NCBI RefSeq assembly: GCF_018881795.1
Contig: NZ_JACVPQ010000001.1
Coordinates: forward strand, 1,593,305-1,657,304
From: Polynucleobacter sp. MWH-Jannik1A5
GTDB lineage: Bacteria; Pseudomonadota; Gammaproteobacteria; Burkholderiales; Burkholderiaceae
Direction: 5' to 3'
Length of the DNA: 64,000 nucleotides
Shown in pieces: positions 29,534 through 38,035 of this stretch. The notes beneath the pieces were generated by a model. The model was given only the letters and a program-made list of their open reading frames with translations. It did not search any database and had not been told where the DNA came from. Made by a program: the position numbers and the translations under genes. Every line of letters begins with the position of its first letter. The stretch's first letter is position 1.

Positions 29534-30160
29534 ATGCTCACTCAATCCAATCTTTGGTTAGCCGCTCAGAAGCTGGCAAACATTCAAATGCAGTACGCTA
29601 AATCTGGGCGTACATTGAATGAAGCTGCTTTATGCGGTGCCAAGGATTTTGTTGAGTGGCAGCATTATCCGAACAATGACTTAGCTGATGTGAATAGTGG
29701 CTATGAGTTTTATTACCATGCGCATTCAGCTGATGAGATGCCCGATGGAGAGCATGGCCACTTTCATGTGATTAAACGGGACGCACAGAGCTTTCATCAT
29801 CTTGTTGGCATTGCATTAAATCAAAAGGGCTTGCCAACCCGTTTATTTACAACAAATCAGTGGGTCACAGGCGAGGAAATGATCGATTCGGACTTGGTCA
29901 TCAAGTCCTTAAAGAGCTTTGAGATGGTGGTCAAAGGTCGTATGGCACCAGTAAGTAACTGGGTGGGTGCACTTATTCAATTATTTAGTACAGATATTGA
30001 AAAATTGATTGTGGATCGTGATCAAAAGATTGCATCAATGGAGGTTGAGTTTGGTGGTCGTGCACTTGTACTAAATTCTAGAAAGCATCATGTTTTAACG
30101 GAGTGCAAGATTGATCTGCTAGGTCGTCTTTCAGAGAATTTATTGGTAGTTAATTCATAA
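29534..30160 (+). CDS. Unrecognised His-rich cytoplasmic protein
   Basis: 208 residues, no signal peptide or membrane helix. A histidine cluster lies at about residues 36-93: EFYYHAHSADEMPDGEHGHFHV, then SFHHLVGIAL. This could form a metal site or cupin-like pocket. I cannot name the family with certainty. The gene is locked inside the YeeE/rhodanese operon (7-base gap before, 10 after), so a role with sulfane sulfur or thiosulfate is a context inference only. Confidence 0.75.
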   Translation: MLTQSNLWLAAQKLANIQMQYAKSGRTLNEAALCGAKDFVEWQHYPNNDLADVNSGYEFYYHAHSADEMPDGEHGHFHVIKRDAQSFHHLVGIALNQKGLPTRLFTTNQWVTGEEMIDSDLVIKSLKSFEMVVKGRMAPVSNWVGALIQLFSTDIEKLIVDRDQKIASMEVEFGGRALVLNSRKHHVLTECKIDLLGRLSENLLVVNS

Positions 30161-30170
30161 GGGAGTAGAA

Positions 30171-31148
30171 ATGAAAAAAATTCAATGGGCAGTAGCTCTT
30201 GTCTTGGCTAGCATGGTAAGTTTCGTGCAGGCTATTACATTGCCTGGGCCAGTGGTTAGTGCTGAATGGCTTGCTGCAAACCAATCTGAAGTGCAAATTC
30301 TGGAGGTAAGAGGCGATGTGGCTAGCTATGTACGTAGCCCTGAATTTGAAGTCGATAAAAAGACTGGAAAAAAGGTGCTAGTAGAGGTTGGCGGCCATAT
30401 TTCAGACTCTAGCTTGTTAGACTTTAAAAAGGTTAGAGCTGATCGCATGATTGATGGAAAAAAGATTAAATACTTGATTCCTGAAAAGGCAGATTTTGAA
30501 AAAATTATTCAAGCTGTTGGCGTTAACTCTGACAAGCCTATCGTTTTGGTACCAATTGGATTGGATATTTCCGATGTGGACGAAGCCCTAAGAGCCTATT
30601 GGCAGTTCAAGGTTTATGGTGAAGACAATATTGCCGTTTTAGATGGTGGCATGGCAGGCTGGCTTGCTGAAGGTCGTGATTTTGTAGTTAGCCCTTCAAC
30701 CAAGACCGGCGGAAACTGGACTGCAAAAGCCGAGCGCAAAGAATTGATTGCCAATTCAGAGCAAGTAGCTCTTGCATCAAAAAGCAGTAAGGTGAATTTG
30801 ATTGATGCACGTCAACCAGCACAATTTTTTGGCTTAAGTAAACGTGACTATGTAGGTGCTTATGGACACATTGCTGGTGCAAAAGAATTGGCCCCAGAGT
30901 TGTTGGCAAAGACTTCAAAGGGTGCACTGTATTTTTGGGATAAAAATACCTATAACGCATTGTTGACAGCAAACGGCATTAATCCAAAATCACCAGCCAT
31001 TAGTTATTGCAATAGCGGCCATTTGGCAGCTGGTGGTTGGTTTGTATTGTCAGAGCTGGTAGGTAATAAATCCACCAAGCTGTATGACGGCTCCTTATAT
31101 CTTTGGACTCTTGAAGGTCGTCCATTGGTAGGCGTTCCGCTGAACTAA
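30171..31148 (+). CDS. Periplasmic tandem-rhodanese sulfurtransferase
   Basis: 325 residues with a Sec signal peptide (about 1-21, cleavage after VQA). Two rhodanese domains: the N-terminal (about 30-165) has no loop cysteine and is structural; the C-terminal (about 195-320) has Cys280 in the loop SYCNSGHLAAGG. Cys280 is the only cysteine in the protein. The layout is that of thiosulfate:cyanide sulfurtransferases and SseA-like enzymes, but exported. Likely splits or transfers sulfane sulfur from thiosulfate in the periplasm. Confidence 0.88.
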   Translation: MKKIQWAVALVLASMVSFVQAITLPGPVVSAEWLAANQSEVQILEVRGDVASYVRSPEFEVDKKTGKKVLVEVGGHISDSSLLDFKKVRADRMIDGKKIKYLIPEKADFEKIIQAVGVNSDKPIVLVPIGLDISDVDEALRAYWQFKVYGEDNIAVLDGGMAGWLAEGRDFVVSPSTKTGGNWTAKAERKELIANSEQVALASKSSKVNLIDARQPAQFFGLSKRDYVGAYGHIAGAKELAPELLAKTSKGALYFWDKNTYNALLTANGINPKSPAISYCNSGHLAAGGWFVLSELVGNKSTKLYDGSLYLWTLEGRPLVGVPLN

Positions 31149-31159
31149 GGTTGCGTGCC

Positions 31160-31477
31160 ATGTCACTTCTTGCCACCAACATCAACCTGCAAAAGATGCA
31201 GTCATCAGCAGATGATGCCTGTCGTTTGATGAAGGTTCTTTCTAATCGCGATCGGATGATGTTGTTGTGTCAAATTAGCCAAGGGGAGAAGTGTGTGGGT
31301 GAGCTGGAGGCATGCCTTGATATTCAGCAGCCCACCTTATCGCAGCAGTTAACCGTTTTAAGGAATGAAGCGTTGGTGAAAACCAGAAGAGAGGGTAAGC
31401 AAATTTATTACTCGCATTCCAATCAGGTTGCCTTAGAAGTGATGAATGTGCTTTATCGGAATTACTGTAGTAAATAA
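31160..31477 (+). CDS. ArsR-family repressor of the BigR/SqrR persulfide-sensor type
   Basis: 105 residues from the ATG at 31160, with AAGG nine bases upstream; a TTG at 31151 has no such site. Winged helix with recognition segment QQPTLSQQLTVLRNEALVKTRREGKQIYYS. Cys37 (MLLCQI) and Cys103 (RNYCSK) fall at the places of the two cysteines of Xylella BigR, which form a polysulfide or disulfide link that releases DNA. Cys21, Cys45 and Cys52 are extra. Likely represses its own operon until sulfide or persulfide appears. Confidence 0.88.
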   Translation: MSLLATNINLQKMQSSADDACRLMKVLSNRDRMMLLCQISQGEKCVGELEACLDIQQPTLSQQLTVLRNEALVKTRREGKQIYYSHSNQVALEVMNVLYRNYCSK

Positions 31478-31495
31478 TTTAAAAGGAGCTTTAAT

Positions 31496-31714
31496 ATGAA
31501 ATGCAATGTTGGCGGTATTGATCGTATGTTACGTATGGTAGTGGGCCTAGTATTAATTGGCCTGGCTGCAACTGGCACTGTTGGTGTTTGGGGTTGGATC
31601 GGTGTAGTGCCGCTCGCAACAGGTCTATTTAGATTCTGCCCGGCCTATCCATTGTTGGGAATTAATACTTGCGGTACTGATTCTTCTTGTGGCGGTGGCG
31701 GTTGCTGTAAATAA
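31496..31714 (+). CDS. DUF2892 (YgaP-type) small membrane protein
   Basis: 72 residues. MKCNVGGIDRMLRMVVGLVL and FRFCPAYPLLGINTC are the DUF2892 signature, with two membrane helices between. The C-terminus adds a cysteine/glycine tail (CGTDSSCGGGGCCK). The domain is often fused to rhodanese, as in YgaP, or encoded with BigR-type regulators, which fits the setting here. The cysteine-rich tail may bind metal or sulfur. Confidence 0.88.
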   Translation: MKCNVGGIDRMLRMVVGLVLIGLAATGTVGVWGWIGVVPLATGLFRFCPAYPLLGINTCGTDSSCGGGGCCK

Positions 31715-31731
31715 GCTGCTTCAGTAAAAGT

Positions 31732-31764
31732 AAATAAGGGGCACTTAGTTGCCCCTTATTTTTT
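31732..31764. terminator. Bidirectional terminator at the end of the BigR operon
   Basis: Twelve-base arms AAATAAGGGGCA and TGCCCCTTATTT around CTTAGT, then further T. It separates the operon from the convergent UbiA-family gene. Confidence 0.9.
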
Positions 31765-31802
31765 CTCCGAAGCATAGATAAAAGACATCTATGCCTAATT
31801 AA

Positions 31803-32702
31803 TTAGCCCCACAATAGCCCAAAGAATAAAAGCAGTGCGTAAAGGTGAATGGCTGCTAAATTATTCACAATCAACCTCTTCATTTTCTCTTTCTCGCTTA
31901 TCTCCGCCGAAACCTCCTTTGCGCAGTGCTGAAATATTGGCAAAGGGAGGAGTGTGATGAGAGTTGCCTTTGGTAATTCAAGGTAATGGATGCCAATCAT
32001 TTGCAGCGCATAAGAGCCAGCAATTACAGTTAGATACCAACGACCTAATTCATTGCGAGTAGTTTGTGTTGCAAGCGTGAGTTTATGCGCAAGTTGGTCA
32101 GCCCTAATATCGGGAATCTGATTGACCAACAATATATTGGACACAATTAATCCGAACGCAACACCAATTGGAATTGCTTCGTATGCAATAGCGTTTATTT
32201 GGATGCTGGCAAAACCAATGACCACAAGTGACCAAGCTATTGAGATTGCTAATTCACCAAGAACTCCTTTAGACATCAACTCAAAAGGAGGGGCAGAATA
32301 TGCCCAAGCTATAAATATCCCAATCATTCCAAGGGGAATGAGATGCCATGTAGTTTGTGAGCATAAATAGAGGCCCAATCCTGCGCTTAATAAGATGAGG
32401 GTGATACCAAGCAGAAGTATTTGCCTCGGTTTGAATATCTGGTTTTGTATGAAGCGACTGCCCCCGGTGAATGGGGTAATACGATCTTCATTATTCTGGT
32501 CAGATCCGTTGAGATGATCGAAGTAATCGTTTAGTAGGTTAGCTGCTCCGTGAGCAAAAAGAGCCAAGCTGAGGGCTAGAAAGTTAATTCCAAAAGTTGC
32601 TTTGGTAGCGCTAGGTAATGCAAGGCCTATCAAGCAGCCCAACAGAGTGATGGTGAGAAATGCAGGCCTAGTTGCTAAAAGTAGATTTAACTTTATGCTC
32701 AT
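31803..32702 (-). CDS. UbiA-family prenyltransferase (MenA-like)
   Basis: 299 residues with about eight or nine membrane helices. The first aspartate-rich motif is NDYFDHLNGSDQ and the second is NQIPDIRADQ, both typical of UbiA superfamily enzymes; the overall pattern is closest to 1,4-dihydroxy-2-naphthoate polyprenyltransferase (MenA). No other menaquinone gene is in the window and the presumed host lineage uses ubiquinone, so the substrate is uncertain. It lies 21 bases after modC on the same strand and probably shares its transcript. Confidence 0.8.
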   Translation of the reverse strand: MSIKLNLLLATRPAFLTITLLGCLIGLALPSATKATFGINFLALSLALFAHGAANLLNDYFDHLNGSDQNNEDRITPFTGGSRFIQNQIFKPRQILLLGITLILLSAGLGLYLCSQTTWHLIPLGMIGIFIAWAYSAPPFELMSKGVLGELAISIAWSLVVIGFASIQINAIAYEAIPIGVAFGLIVSNILLVNQIPDIRADQLAHKLTLATQTTRNELGRWYLTVIAGSYALQMIGIHYLELPKATLITLLPLPIFQHCAKEVSAEISEKEKMKRLIVNNLAAIHLYALLLFFGLLWG

Positions 32703-32723
32703 GACGATGTCATGTATTGCGTA

Positions 32724-33833
32724 TTAATGATCTACAAATCGTCTTGGATCATTAATGGGGCGCAGGGGCATGATATGAATTTGATCTCCATCGAATTCAA
32801 TATGCATTTGACTGCCAACTTCCATGCTCAGTCTTTTAACTTCAGATGCTGAAGCAACCCATTCAATTTTGTGCGCACTATTTTGAATTTGTAACTGCAC
32901 AACGGCAATTTGACCTAAGCTGCTAATTTCTACGGTAGTAGCTGGAATGCTGGCAGGGGTTGGTGCGTTAAAGACCCTTAATCCATCCTGTGGAATCACC
33001 CAAGCAACTTGCGCGTTTGGGGGAATCTTTCCTTTGTCAGCCACAGTAAACGTTTTTTCACAACCATCCCAAGTGAGATTTCCTGCATTAAATATTCCAT
33101 GAAACATATTGCTGATGCCTACCAACTCAGCTACGCGTGAGTTTCTGGGTCTTTGGAATAAGACTTGTGGTGGAGCCGTTTGCAGACTAATTCCATTATC
33201 AATAACGGTAATGCGGTCAGCCAGCAGGTCCGCCTCGCGCAAATCATGGGTTACTAGCAGAATGGGAATGTTCAAGTCCTTGCGTAAATCTGCGAGGGTT
33301 TTGTAAAGACTCTGACGGGTTGGTGCATCTACTGCGGAGAAGGGCTCATCTAGTAACAAAATCTTTGGCTGCCGAGCTAGAGCTCTGGCAAGCGCAACGC
33401 GCTGCTGCTGCCCGCCAGAAAGCTGGCTGGGTAAACGATGAGCAAGTTCTGCTATTCCCATCCGATTTAACCAATCTTGAGCAATTTCTTTGCGCTCACT
33501 TACTTCGTAGATGGAGTTTTGCAGCGGGATGATGACGTTTTCAACGGCGGAAAGATGCGGAAAGAGGGCGTACTGTTGAAATAAGAAGCCGCAAGAGCGT
33601 TGTGCTGGTGCTAGGTTTTTAATTACCCCTGAAAGTTCGCTCGCTTCAAACCAGGTTTCTCCATCACACTCAATTTTTCCGAACTTCGCTTGACTCAGTC
33701 CGGCGATAGTTCTAAGGGTGCTGGTCTTGCCGCTACCAGACGGCCCTACAAGTGCATGCAATTGACCAGGAGCGCACTCCAAGTTGATTTGCAATGGATT
33801 GGGGAGAGTTTGGTTGATTTTGAGTTTGAGCAT
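32724..33833 (-). CDS. modC: Molybdate ABC transporter ATP-binding protein
   Basis: 369 residues. Walker A ([10 protein letters not shown]), signature [16 protein letters not shown] and Walker B ([12 protein letters not shown]) are intact; the C-terminal third is a TOBE/Mop-type oxyanion regulatory domain. With ModB it imports molybdate. TAATG overlap with modB. SoxC, 1.1 kb away, is a molybdopterin enzyme, giving a functional reason for the location. A tungstate or sulfate transporter is the main alternative. Confidence 0.85.
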   Translation of the reverse strand: MLKLKINQTLPNPLQINLECAPGQLHALVGPSGSGKTSTLRTIAGLSQAKFGKIECDGETWFEASELSGVIKNLAPAQRSCGFLFQQYALFPHLSAVENVIIPLQNSIYEVSERKEIAQDWLNRMGIAELAHRLPSQLSGGQQQRVALARALARQPKILLLDEPFSAVDAPTRQSLYKTLADLRKDLNIPILLVTHDLREADLLADRITVIDNGISLQTAPPQVLFQRPRNSRVAELVGISNMFHGIFNAGNLTWDGCEKTFTVADKGKIPPNAQVAWVIPQDGLRVFNAPTPASIPATTVEISSLGQIAVVQLQIQNSAHKIEWVASASEVKRLSMEVGSQMHIEFDGDQIHIMPLRPINDPRRFVDH

Positions 33834-34486
33834 TAGCCTCTCCCTTTGCTCTGTGGGGTGGCGCTTCTTCCAAAGACGCCATAAGAGAGCGCAATCGCAA
33901 TCAGTGAAATTCCCAGAAGAAGCAAGGCAAGCGCCCCAGCGCCGGCAGTATCAAAACTTTGTACCTTGTCGTATATAGAAATAGATACCGTTTTGGTTTC
34001 GCCTGGGATGGCGCCTCCGACCATGAGGACGACCCCAAATTCCCCAAGAGTATGGGCAAAAGTCAGTACGGCTGCACTGGTAATACCCCTCCAGGCCAGC
34101 GGAAGCTCAATTAAACGAAAGATTTGCCAATTGGATAGGCCGCTTACTTGGGCGGCTTCGCGAATTTCTGGGTTAATGGCTTCAAAAGCGCGCTGAATCG
34201 GCTGTATGGCAAAAGGTAGGTTGACTATGAGGGAGGCTATCAAGATGCCGGTAAAGGAAAAAACTAATGGAAAGCCTAAGAAGCTCTTCCCACCCAGGCC
34301 AACCAGCAGGTAATAGCCCAAAACTGTAGGTGGCAGAACGAGTGGGAGGGCTAAGGCTGCCTCTACCCAGGGCTTGCTTCTATTGAGGCTAAGCAGGCTA
34401 TGGGATACCCAAACCCCAAAAGGGATGATGAGAGCCAAAGTCCAAAGTGCCAGCTTTAGCGAAAGAAGGATTGCGTCTATATCCAT
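33833..34486 (-). CDS. modB: Molybdate ABC transporter permease
   Basis: 217 residues from the ATG at 34486; a GTG at 34525 would add 13 residues, and neither start has a clear ribosome-binding site. Membrane protein with five or six helices. The permease EAA-type loop EAAQVSGLSNWQIFRLIELPLA and ALPLVLPPTVLGYYLL are typical of ModB. No periplasmic binding protein ModA is in the window, so it must be encoded elsewhere. Confidence 0.88.
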   Translation of the reverse strand: MDIDAILLSLKLALWTLALIIPFGVWVSHSLLSLNRSKPWVEAALALPLVLPPTVLGYYLLVGLGGKSFLGFPLVFSFTGILIASLIVNLPFAIQPIQRAFEAINPEIREAAQVSGLSNWQIFRLIELPLAWRGITSAAVLTFAHTLGEFGVVLMVGGAIPGETKTVSISIYDKVQSFDTAGAGALALLLLGISLIAIALSYGVFGRSATPQSKGRG

Positions 34487-34554
34487 CGTTTTGATTGTAT
34501 TGCCAAGCAATATAGGGTAACTCACTATACCGATTTAGCTACTTCAGGAGTCCA

Positions 34555-34578
34555 ATATATGCGTATACATGCATATAT
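34555..34578. promoter_or_regulatory. Inverted repeat between modB and the sox regulator
   Basis: Perfect 8-base arms ATATATGC and GCATATAT around GTATACAT, itself partly palindromic. It lies 21 bases before the ArsR gene and 69 bases from modB, so it can control both directions. It shares ATATGCAT (reverse strand) and ATGCGTATA with the repeat at 27310. Confidence 0.5.
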
Positions 34579-34598
34579 ATTACAAGGCGATGATTTAG

Positions 34599-34934
34599 GT
34601 GAAATCTAGGGTTCAAAAAGCAACAAAAAACTTATCTCCGAAACAGATGGAGAAAGTATTTTCTCAGGTCGCCGCCTATTTCAATGTGCTGTCTGAACCA
34701 GCGCGCCTCCGCATTATGTATTCAGTCTGCAGCGGAGAGAAGTCCGTTTCTGAAGTGGTTGAAATGTGTGGCTCAAGTCAGGCGAATGTTTCAAGACATC
34801 TTTTGGCTTTGCATAAAGCGGGAATATTGCTCAGACGTAAAGAGGGTGTAACGGTTTATTACTCAATTGCAGATAATGCAACTGTAGAAATGTGTCAGTC
34901 AGTCTGCGCAAAGATTGCTGAAGGTATTCATTAA
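34599..34934 (+). CDS. ArsR-family regulator, probable SoxR-type sox repressor
   Basis: 111 residues from a GTG at 34599; an ATG 48 bases downstream would shorten it without damaging the fold. Winged helix with recognition segment SSQANVSRHLLALHKAGILLRRKEG. Cysteines sit in YSVCSGEKS, VEMCGSS and EMCQSVCAK, so thiol sensing is possible, but the first is not at the BigR Cys42 position. Its place directly before soxC fits the ArsR-type SoxR repressors that control sox genes in other thiosulfate oxidisers. Confidence 0.85.
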   Translation: MKSRVQKATKNLSPKQMEKVFSQVAAYFNVLSEPARLRIMYSVCSGEKSVSEVVEMCGSSQANVSRHLLALHKAGILLRRKEGVTVYYSIADNATVEMCQSVCAKIAEGIH

Positions 34935-34969
34935 GTTTTGCAGTAAATCACTTTTCAAGTAGAGGTCAA

Positions 34970-36370
34970 ATGACTAAGAAGCAAATTGAATTAAGTGTCG
35001 AGGATATCTCGGCAGTTGAAAAGCCGGCAAATAGAGCCCGCTTAGTTAAAGCGCCAGAGCACTTTATCTCTCAAGAGTTAATTGCCGACATCAACGCCAA
35101 TGGCCTTGATGAAACGCGCCGTGGCTTCCTGCGCAAAGGCTTCATGTCTGCAGTTGGCGGAGCGGCAGCAGGCTTGGCTGCGCCTCTGGCCTTTGCTGCA
35201 GGCGAGGGCGACCCAGCAATTTTAGAAAAGCAAGAATGGCAAACAACACTTGGTAAGAACGTTGCCACCATGCCTTATGGCGTGCCGTCTATTTATGAGG
35301 CTAATTTAATTCGCCGTGAGTCACCTGGCTTGACACGTGTATCGGCTGCATCAGTTGCCTTTACACCTTTGCAAGGCTTGTTCGGGACAATTACGCCAAA
35401 CGGTTTGCACTTTGAGCGCCATCACCAAGGTTGGTACAACTTAAATCCTGAGACCCATCGATTGATGGTGAACGGTATGGTGAAAAATGCTCGCGTCTTC
35501 ACAATGAATGACTTGATGCGTTTGCCTTCAGTTTCTCGTACACATTTTATTGAGTGCGGTGCAAATACCGGCTTAGAGTGGGGCAACGTTGCTGTCCCGA
35601 CAGTGCAATACACACACGGCATGTTGTCCTGCTGCGAATTCACAGGCGTACCACTGAAAGTATTGCTTGAAGAGTGCGGTGCAGATCTGAAAAAAGGCAA
35701 GTTCTTACTTGCTGAAGGTGGTGATGGTTCTGGCATGACTCGTACTATCAACTTAGAGAGTTGCCTTGATGACACTATCGTAGCCTGGAGTATGAATGGC
35801 GAGATGCTCCGCCCCGAAAACGGCTTCCCATTGCGCTTGGTAGTCCCTGGGGTACAAGGCGTTAGCTGGGTTAAATGGTTGCGCCGTCTTGAAGTGGGCG
35901 ATATGCCTTGGAATTCAAAAGATGAAGCGGTTCACTATATTGAACTCATGCCGGATGGCACTCACCGTCAGTACGCTTCTATCCAGGAGTGCAAATCAGT
36001 TATTACAACGCCTTCAGGCGGTCAGCAATTGCTCGACAAAGGTTTTTATAACGTAAGTGGTATGGCTTGGTCTGGGCGCGGAAAGATTAGGCGTGTTGAC
36101 GTTTCTTTTGACGGCGGCAATAACTGGCGTCAAGCGCGCCTCGAGACTCCAGTACTCACTAAGTCAATTACACGCTTCAATATTGATTGGGTTTGGGATG
36201 GATCGCCTGCAATATTGCAATCTAGAGCGGTTGATGACACTGGTTACATCCAGCCTTCAATTAAAACTTTGCGTAATGTTCGTGGTACACGTTCGATTTA
36301 TCACAACAATGCAATTCAGTCTTGGAAATTAGATTCAAACGGCGAGGTGAGCAATGTACAAGTTGGGTAA
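34970..36370 (+). CDS. soxC: Sulfane dehydrogenase molybdoprotein SoxC
   Basis: 466 residues. A twin-arginine signal (RRGFLRKGFMSAVGG, about residues 47-75) fits export of the folded molybdopterin enzyme. The sulfite-oxidase-fold cofactor region HFIECGANTG with the metal-binding cysteine, PLRLVVPGVQGVSWVKWLRR and a C-terminal dimerisation domain are present. With SoxD it oxidises the sulfane sulfur on SoxY, giving full thiosulfate oxidation without sulfur globules. Overlaps soxD by 17 bases. Confidence 0.96.
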   Translation: MTKKQIELSVEDISAVEKPANRARLVKAPEHFISQELIADINANGLDETRRGFLRKGFMSAVGGAAAGLAAPLAFAAGEGDPAILEKQEWQTTLGKNVATMPYGVPSIYEANLIRRESPGLTRVSAASVAFTPLQGLFGTITPNGLHFERHHQGWYNLNPETHRLMVNGMVKNARVFTMNDLMRLPSVSRTHFIECGANTGLEWGNVAVPTVQYTHGMLSCCEFTGVPLKVLLEECGADLKKGKFLLAEGGDGSGMTRTINLESCLDDTIVAWSMNGEMLRPENGFPLRLVVPGVQGVSWVKWLRRLEVGDMPWNSKDEAVHYIELMPDGTHRQYASIQECKSVITTPSGGQQLLDKGFYNVSGMAWSGRGKIRRVDVSFDGGNNWRQARLETPVLTKSITRFNIDWVWDGSPAILQSRAVDDTGYIQPSIKTLRNVRGTRSIYHNNAIQSWKLDSNGEVSNVQVG

Positions 36371-37445
36371 ATCGATTGCTCGTTTAGGGCTGTTGTTCGC
36401 AGCATTGTTGGCTGCTAATCTTGCCTATGCGCAAGGAACGCAGGGGTCTGCTAAATTTCCTGGAGTCGGCCGTAATGCTACTCCAGCTGAAGTAGCGGCA
36501 TGGGATATTGATGTGCGCCCTGATTTCAAAGGATTGCCAAAGGGATCTGGTTCAGTAGAACAGGGACAAACAATTTGGGAAGCCAAGTGCGCTAGTTGCC
36601 ACGGCATCTTCGGCGAATCAAATGAGATCTTTACACCGATTACTGGCGGCACGACCAAGGACGATATCAAGACTGGAAGGGTGGCTTCTCTCGCAGATAT
36701 GAAGCAGCCACAGCGAACCACTTTAATGAAGGTTCCTACTGTTTCTACTTTATGGGATTACATCTATCGCGCAATGCCGTGGAATGCACCAAGATCCTTA
36801 ACTCCAGATGAGACGTATGCTTTAGTTGCTTTCATCTTGAGTATTGGTGAAGTCGTTCCGGATGATTTCGTTCTCAGCAATACTAATATTGCTGAAGTAC
36901 AAGCCAAAATGCCTAACCGCAACGGCATGACTAGAAAGCATGGCTTCTGGAATGTGAAAGACAAACCCGATGTCAATGGTTCTGCTTGCATGAATAATTG
37001 CGTAGCGTTTGTTCAAATCGGCTCTACTTTGCCTGATTTTGCTCGTGATGCTCATGGCAATATCGCAGATCAAAATCGTATGTATGGTCCGTATCGTGGA
37101 GCTGATACGACCAAGCCACCAATTGCAAAACTACCTGGTGCAGCGGGAGAGGGTCTGGCGCATGCTAAAGATACTCATGCCAATGCCCCTAAGGGTGCTG
37201 CAGCGTTATTTAAGAATGAGAATTGCTCTGCCTGTCATGCTCCAAACGCTAAGCTGGTTGGGCCATCCATAGCAGATATTGCTGCTAAATATAAAGATCA
37301 AAGCGGTGCTGTAGACAAATTGATGGCTAAGGTCAAGAATGGTGGAGCCGGAGTTTGGGGCTCAATACCGATGCCACCGCAAGCACAATTGTCAGACGCT
37401 GATCGCAAGGCGCTGGTGGAGTGGGTGCTATCAGGGGGTAAATAA
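36354..37445 (+). CDS. soxD: SoxD diheme cytochrome c subunit
   Basis: 363 residues with a Sec signal peptide (cleavage near AYA). Two heme motifs are present: CASCH at about residue 79 and CSACH at about 290, making it the diheme electron-accepting partner of SoxC. The start lies inside the end of soxC, so coupling is likely. Confidence 0.95.
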   Translation: MYKLGKSIARLGLLFAALLAANLAYAQGTQGSAKFPGVGRNATPAEVAAWDIDVRPDFKGLPKGSGSVEQGQTIWEAKCASCHGIFGESNEIFTPITGGTTKDDIKTGRVASLADMKQPQRTTLMKVPTVSTLWDYIYRAMPWNAPRSLTPDETYALVAFILSIGEVVPDDFVLSNTNIAEVQAKMPNRNGMTRKHGFWNVKDKPDVNGSACMNNCVAFVQIGSTLPDFARDAHGNIADQNRMYGPYRGADTTKPPIAKLPGAAGEGLAHAKDTHANAPKGAAALFKNENCSACHAPNAKLVGPSIADIAAKYKDQSGAVDKLMAKVKNGGAGVWGSIPMPPQAQLSDADRKALVEWVLSGGK

Positions 37446-37526
37446 GGGGTGCTTAGGTAATAACCAGTATGGTTTATTAGAAAGCAGATAATATATTCAC
37501 AGTAAGAGATTAATAAAGGAGTTTTT

Positions 37527-37979
37527 ATGAATCAGCAGCGACGCAGTTTATTGAAATATTCAGCCGTTTTTGGCTTGATGGCTTCTGCGGGTCTTATTAG
37601 CGTAGCCCAAGCTCAAGAGTGGAATAAAGCCGCTTTTGAAGGCAAGAGCCTTGATGATGTATTTAAGATCTTGGGTGCAGGCAGCCCAGAGAAGTCTGGT
37701 GCAGTCACTTTGAATGCCCCTGACATTGCAGAAAATGGTGCAGTTGTGCCGGTCGGCATTACAACCACCCTTAAAGCAGAGCAAATGGCAATCTTGGTTG
37801 AGAAGAACCCAAGCGCCTTAGCTGCTCAATTCTTCATTCCTGCGGGCACCGAGTCATTTGTTACTACACGTATCAAGATGGGTCAGACCTCCAACGTTTA
37901 TGCCTTGGTAAAAGCCGATGGCAAATGGAGCATGTCTGTTAAGGAAGTGAAAGTTACTTTGGGTGGTTGCGGCGGTTAA
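37527..37979 (+). CDS. soxY: SoxY, sulfur-carrier subunit
   Basis: 150 residues with a twin-arginine-like signal (RRSLLKYSAVFGLMASAG). The C-terminus LGGCGG is the swinging arm whose cysteine carries the sulfur through the Sox cycle. A good ribosome-binding site (AAAGGAG) precedes the ATG. There is an 81-base gap after soxD, so a separate promoter is possible. Confidence 0.97.
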   Translation: MNQQRRSLLKYSAVFGLMASAGLISVAQAQEWNKAAFEGKSLDDVFKILGAGSPEKSGAVTLNAPDIAENGAVVPVGITTTLKAEQMAILVEKNPSALAAQFFIPAGTESFVTTRIKMGQTSNVYALVKADGKWSMSVKEVKVTLGGCGG

Positions 37980-38035
37980 TCACCCCCAATTTATCTGAAT
38001 ACCATTAATTAATTACTAGATTACAAGAGGAAAAC

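Noticed and set aside
34599..34934. Second BigR-type sensor
   Set aside because: The first cysteine does not fall at the BigR Cys42 position (a tyrosine is there), so I call it only ArsR/SoxR-like.
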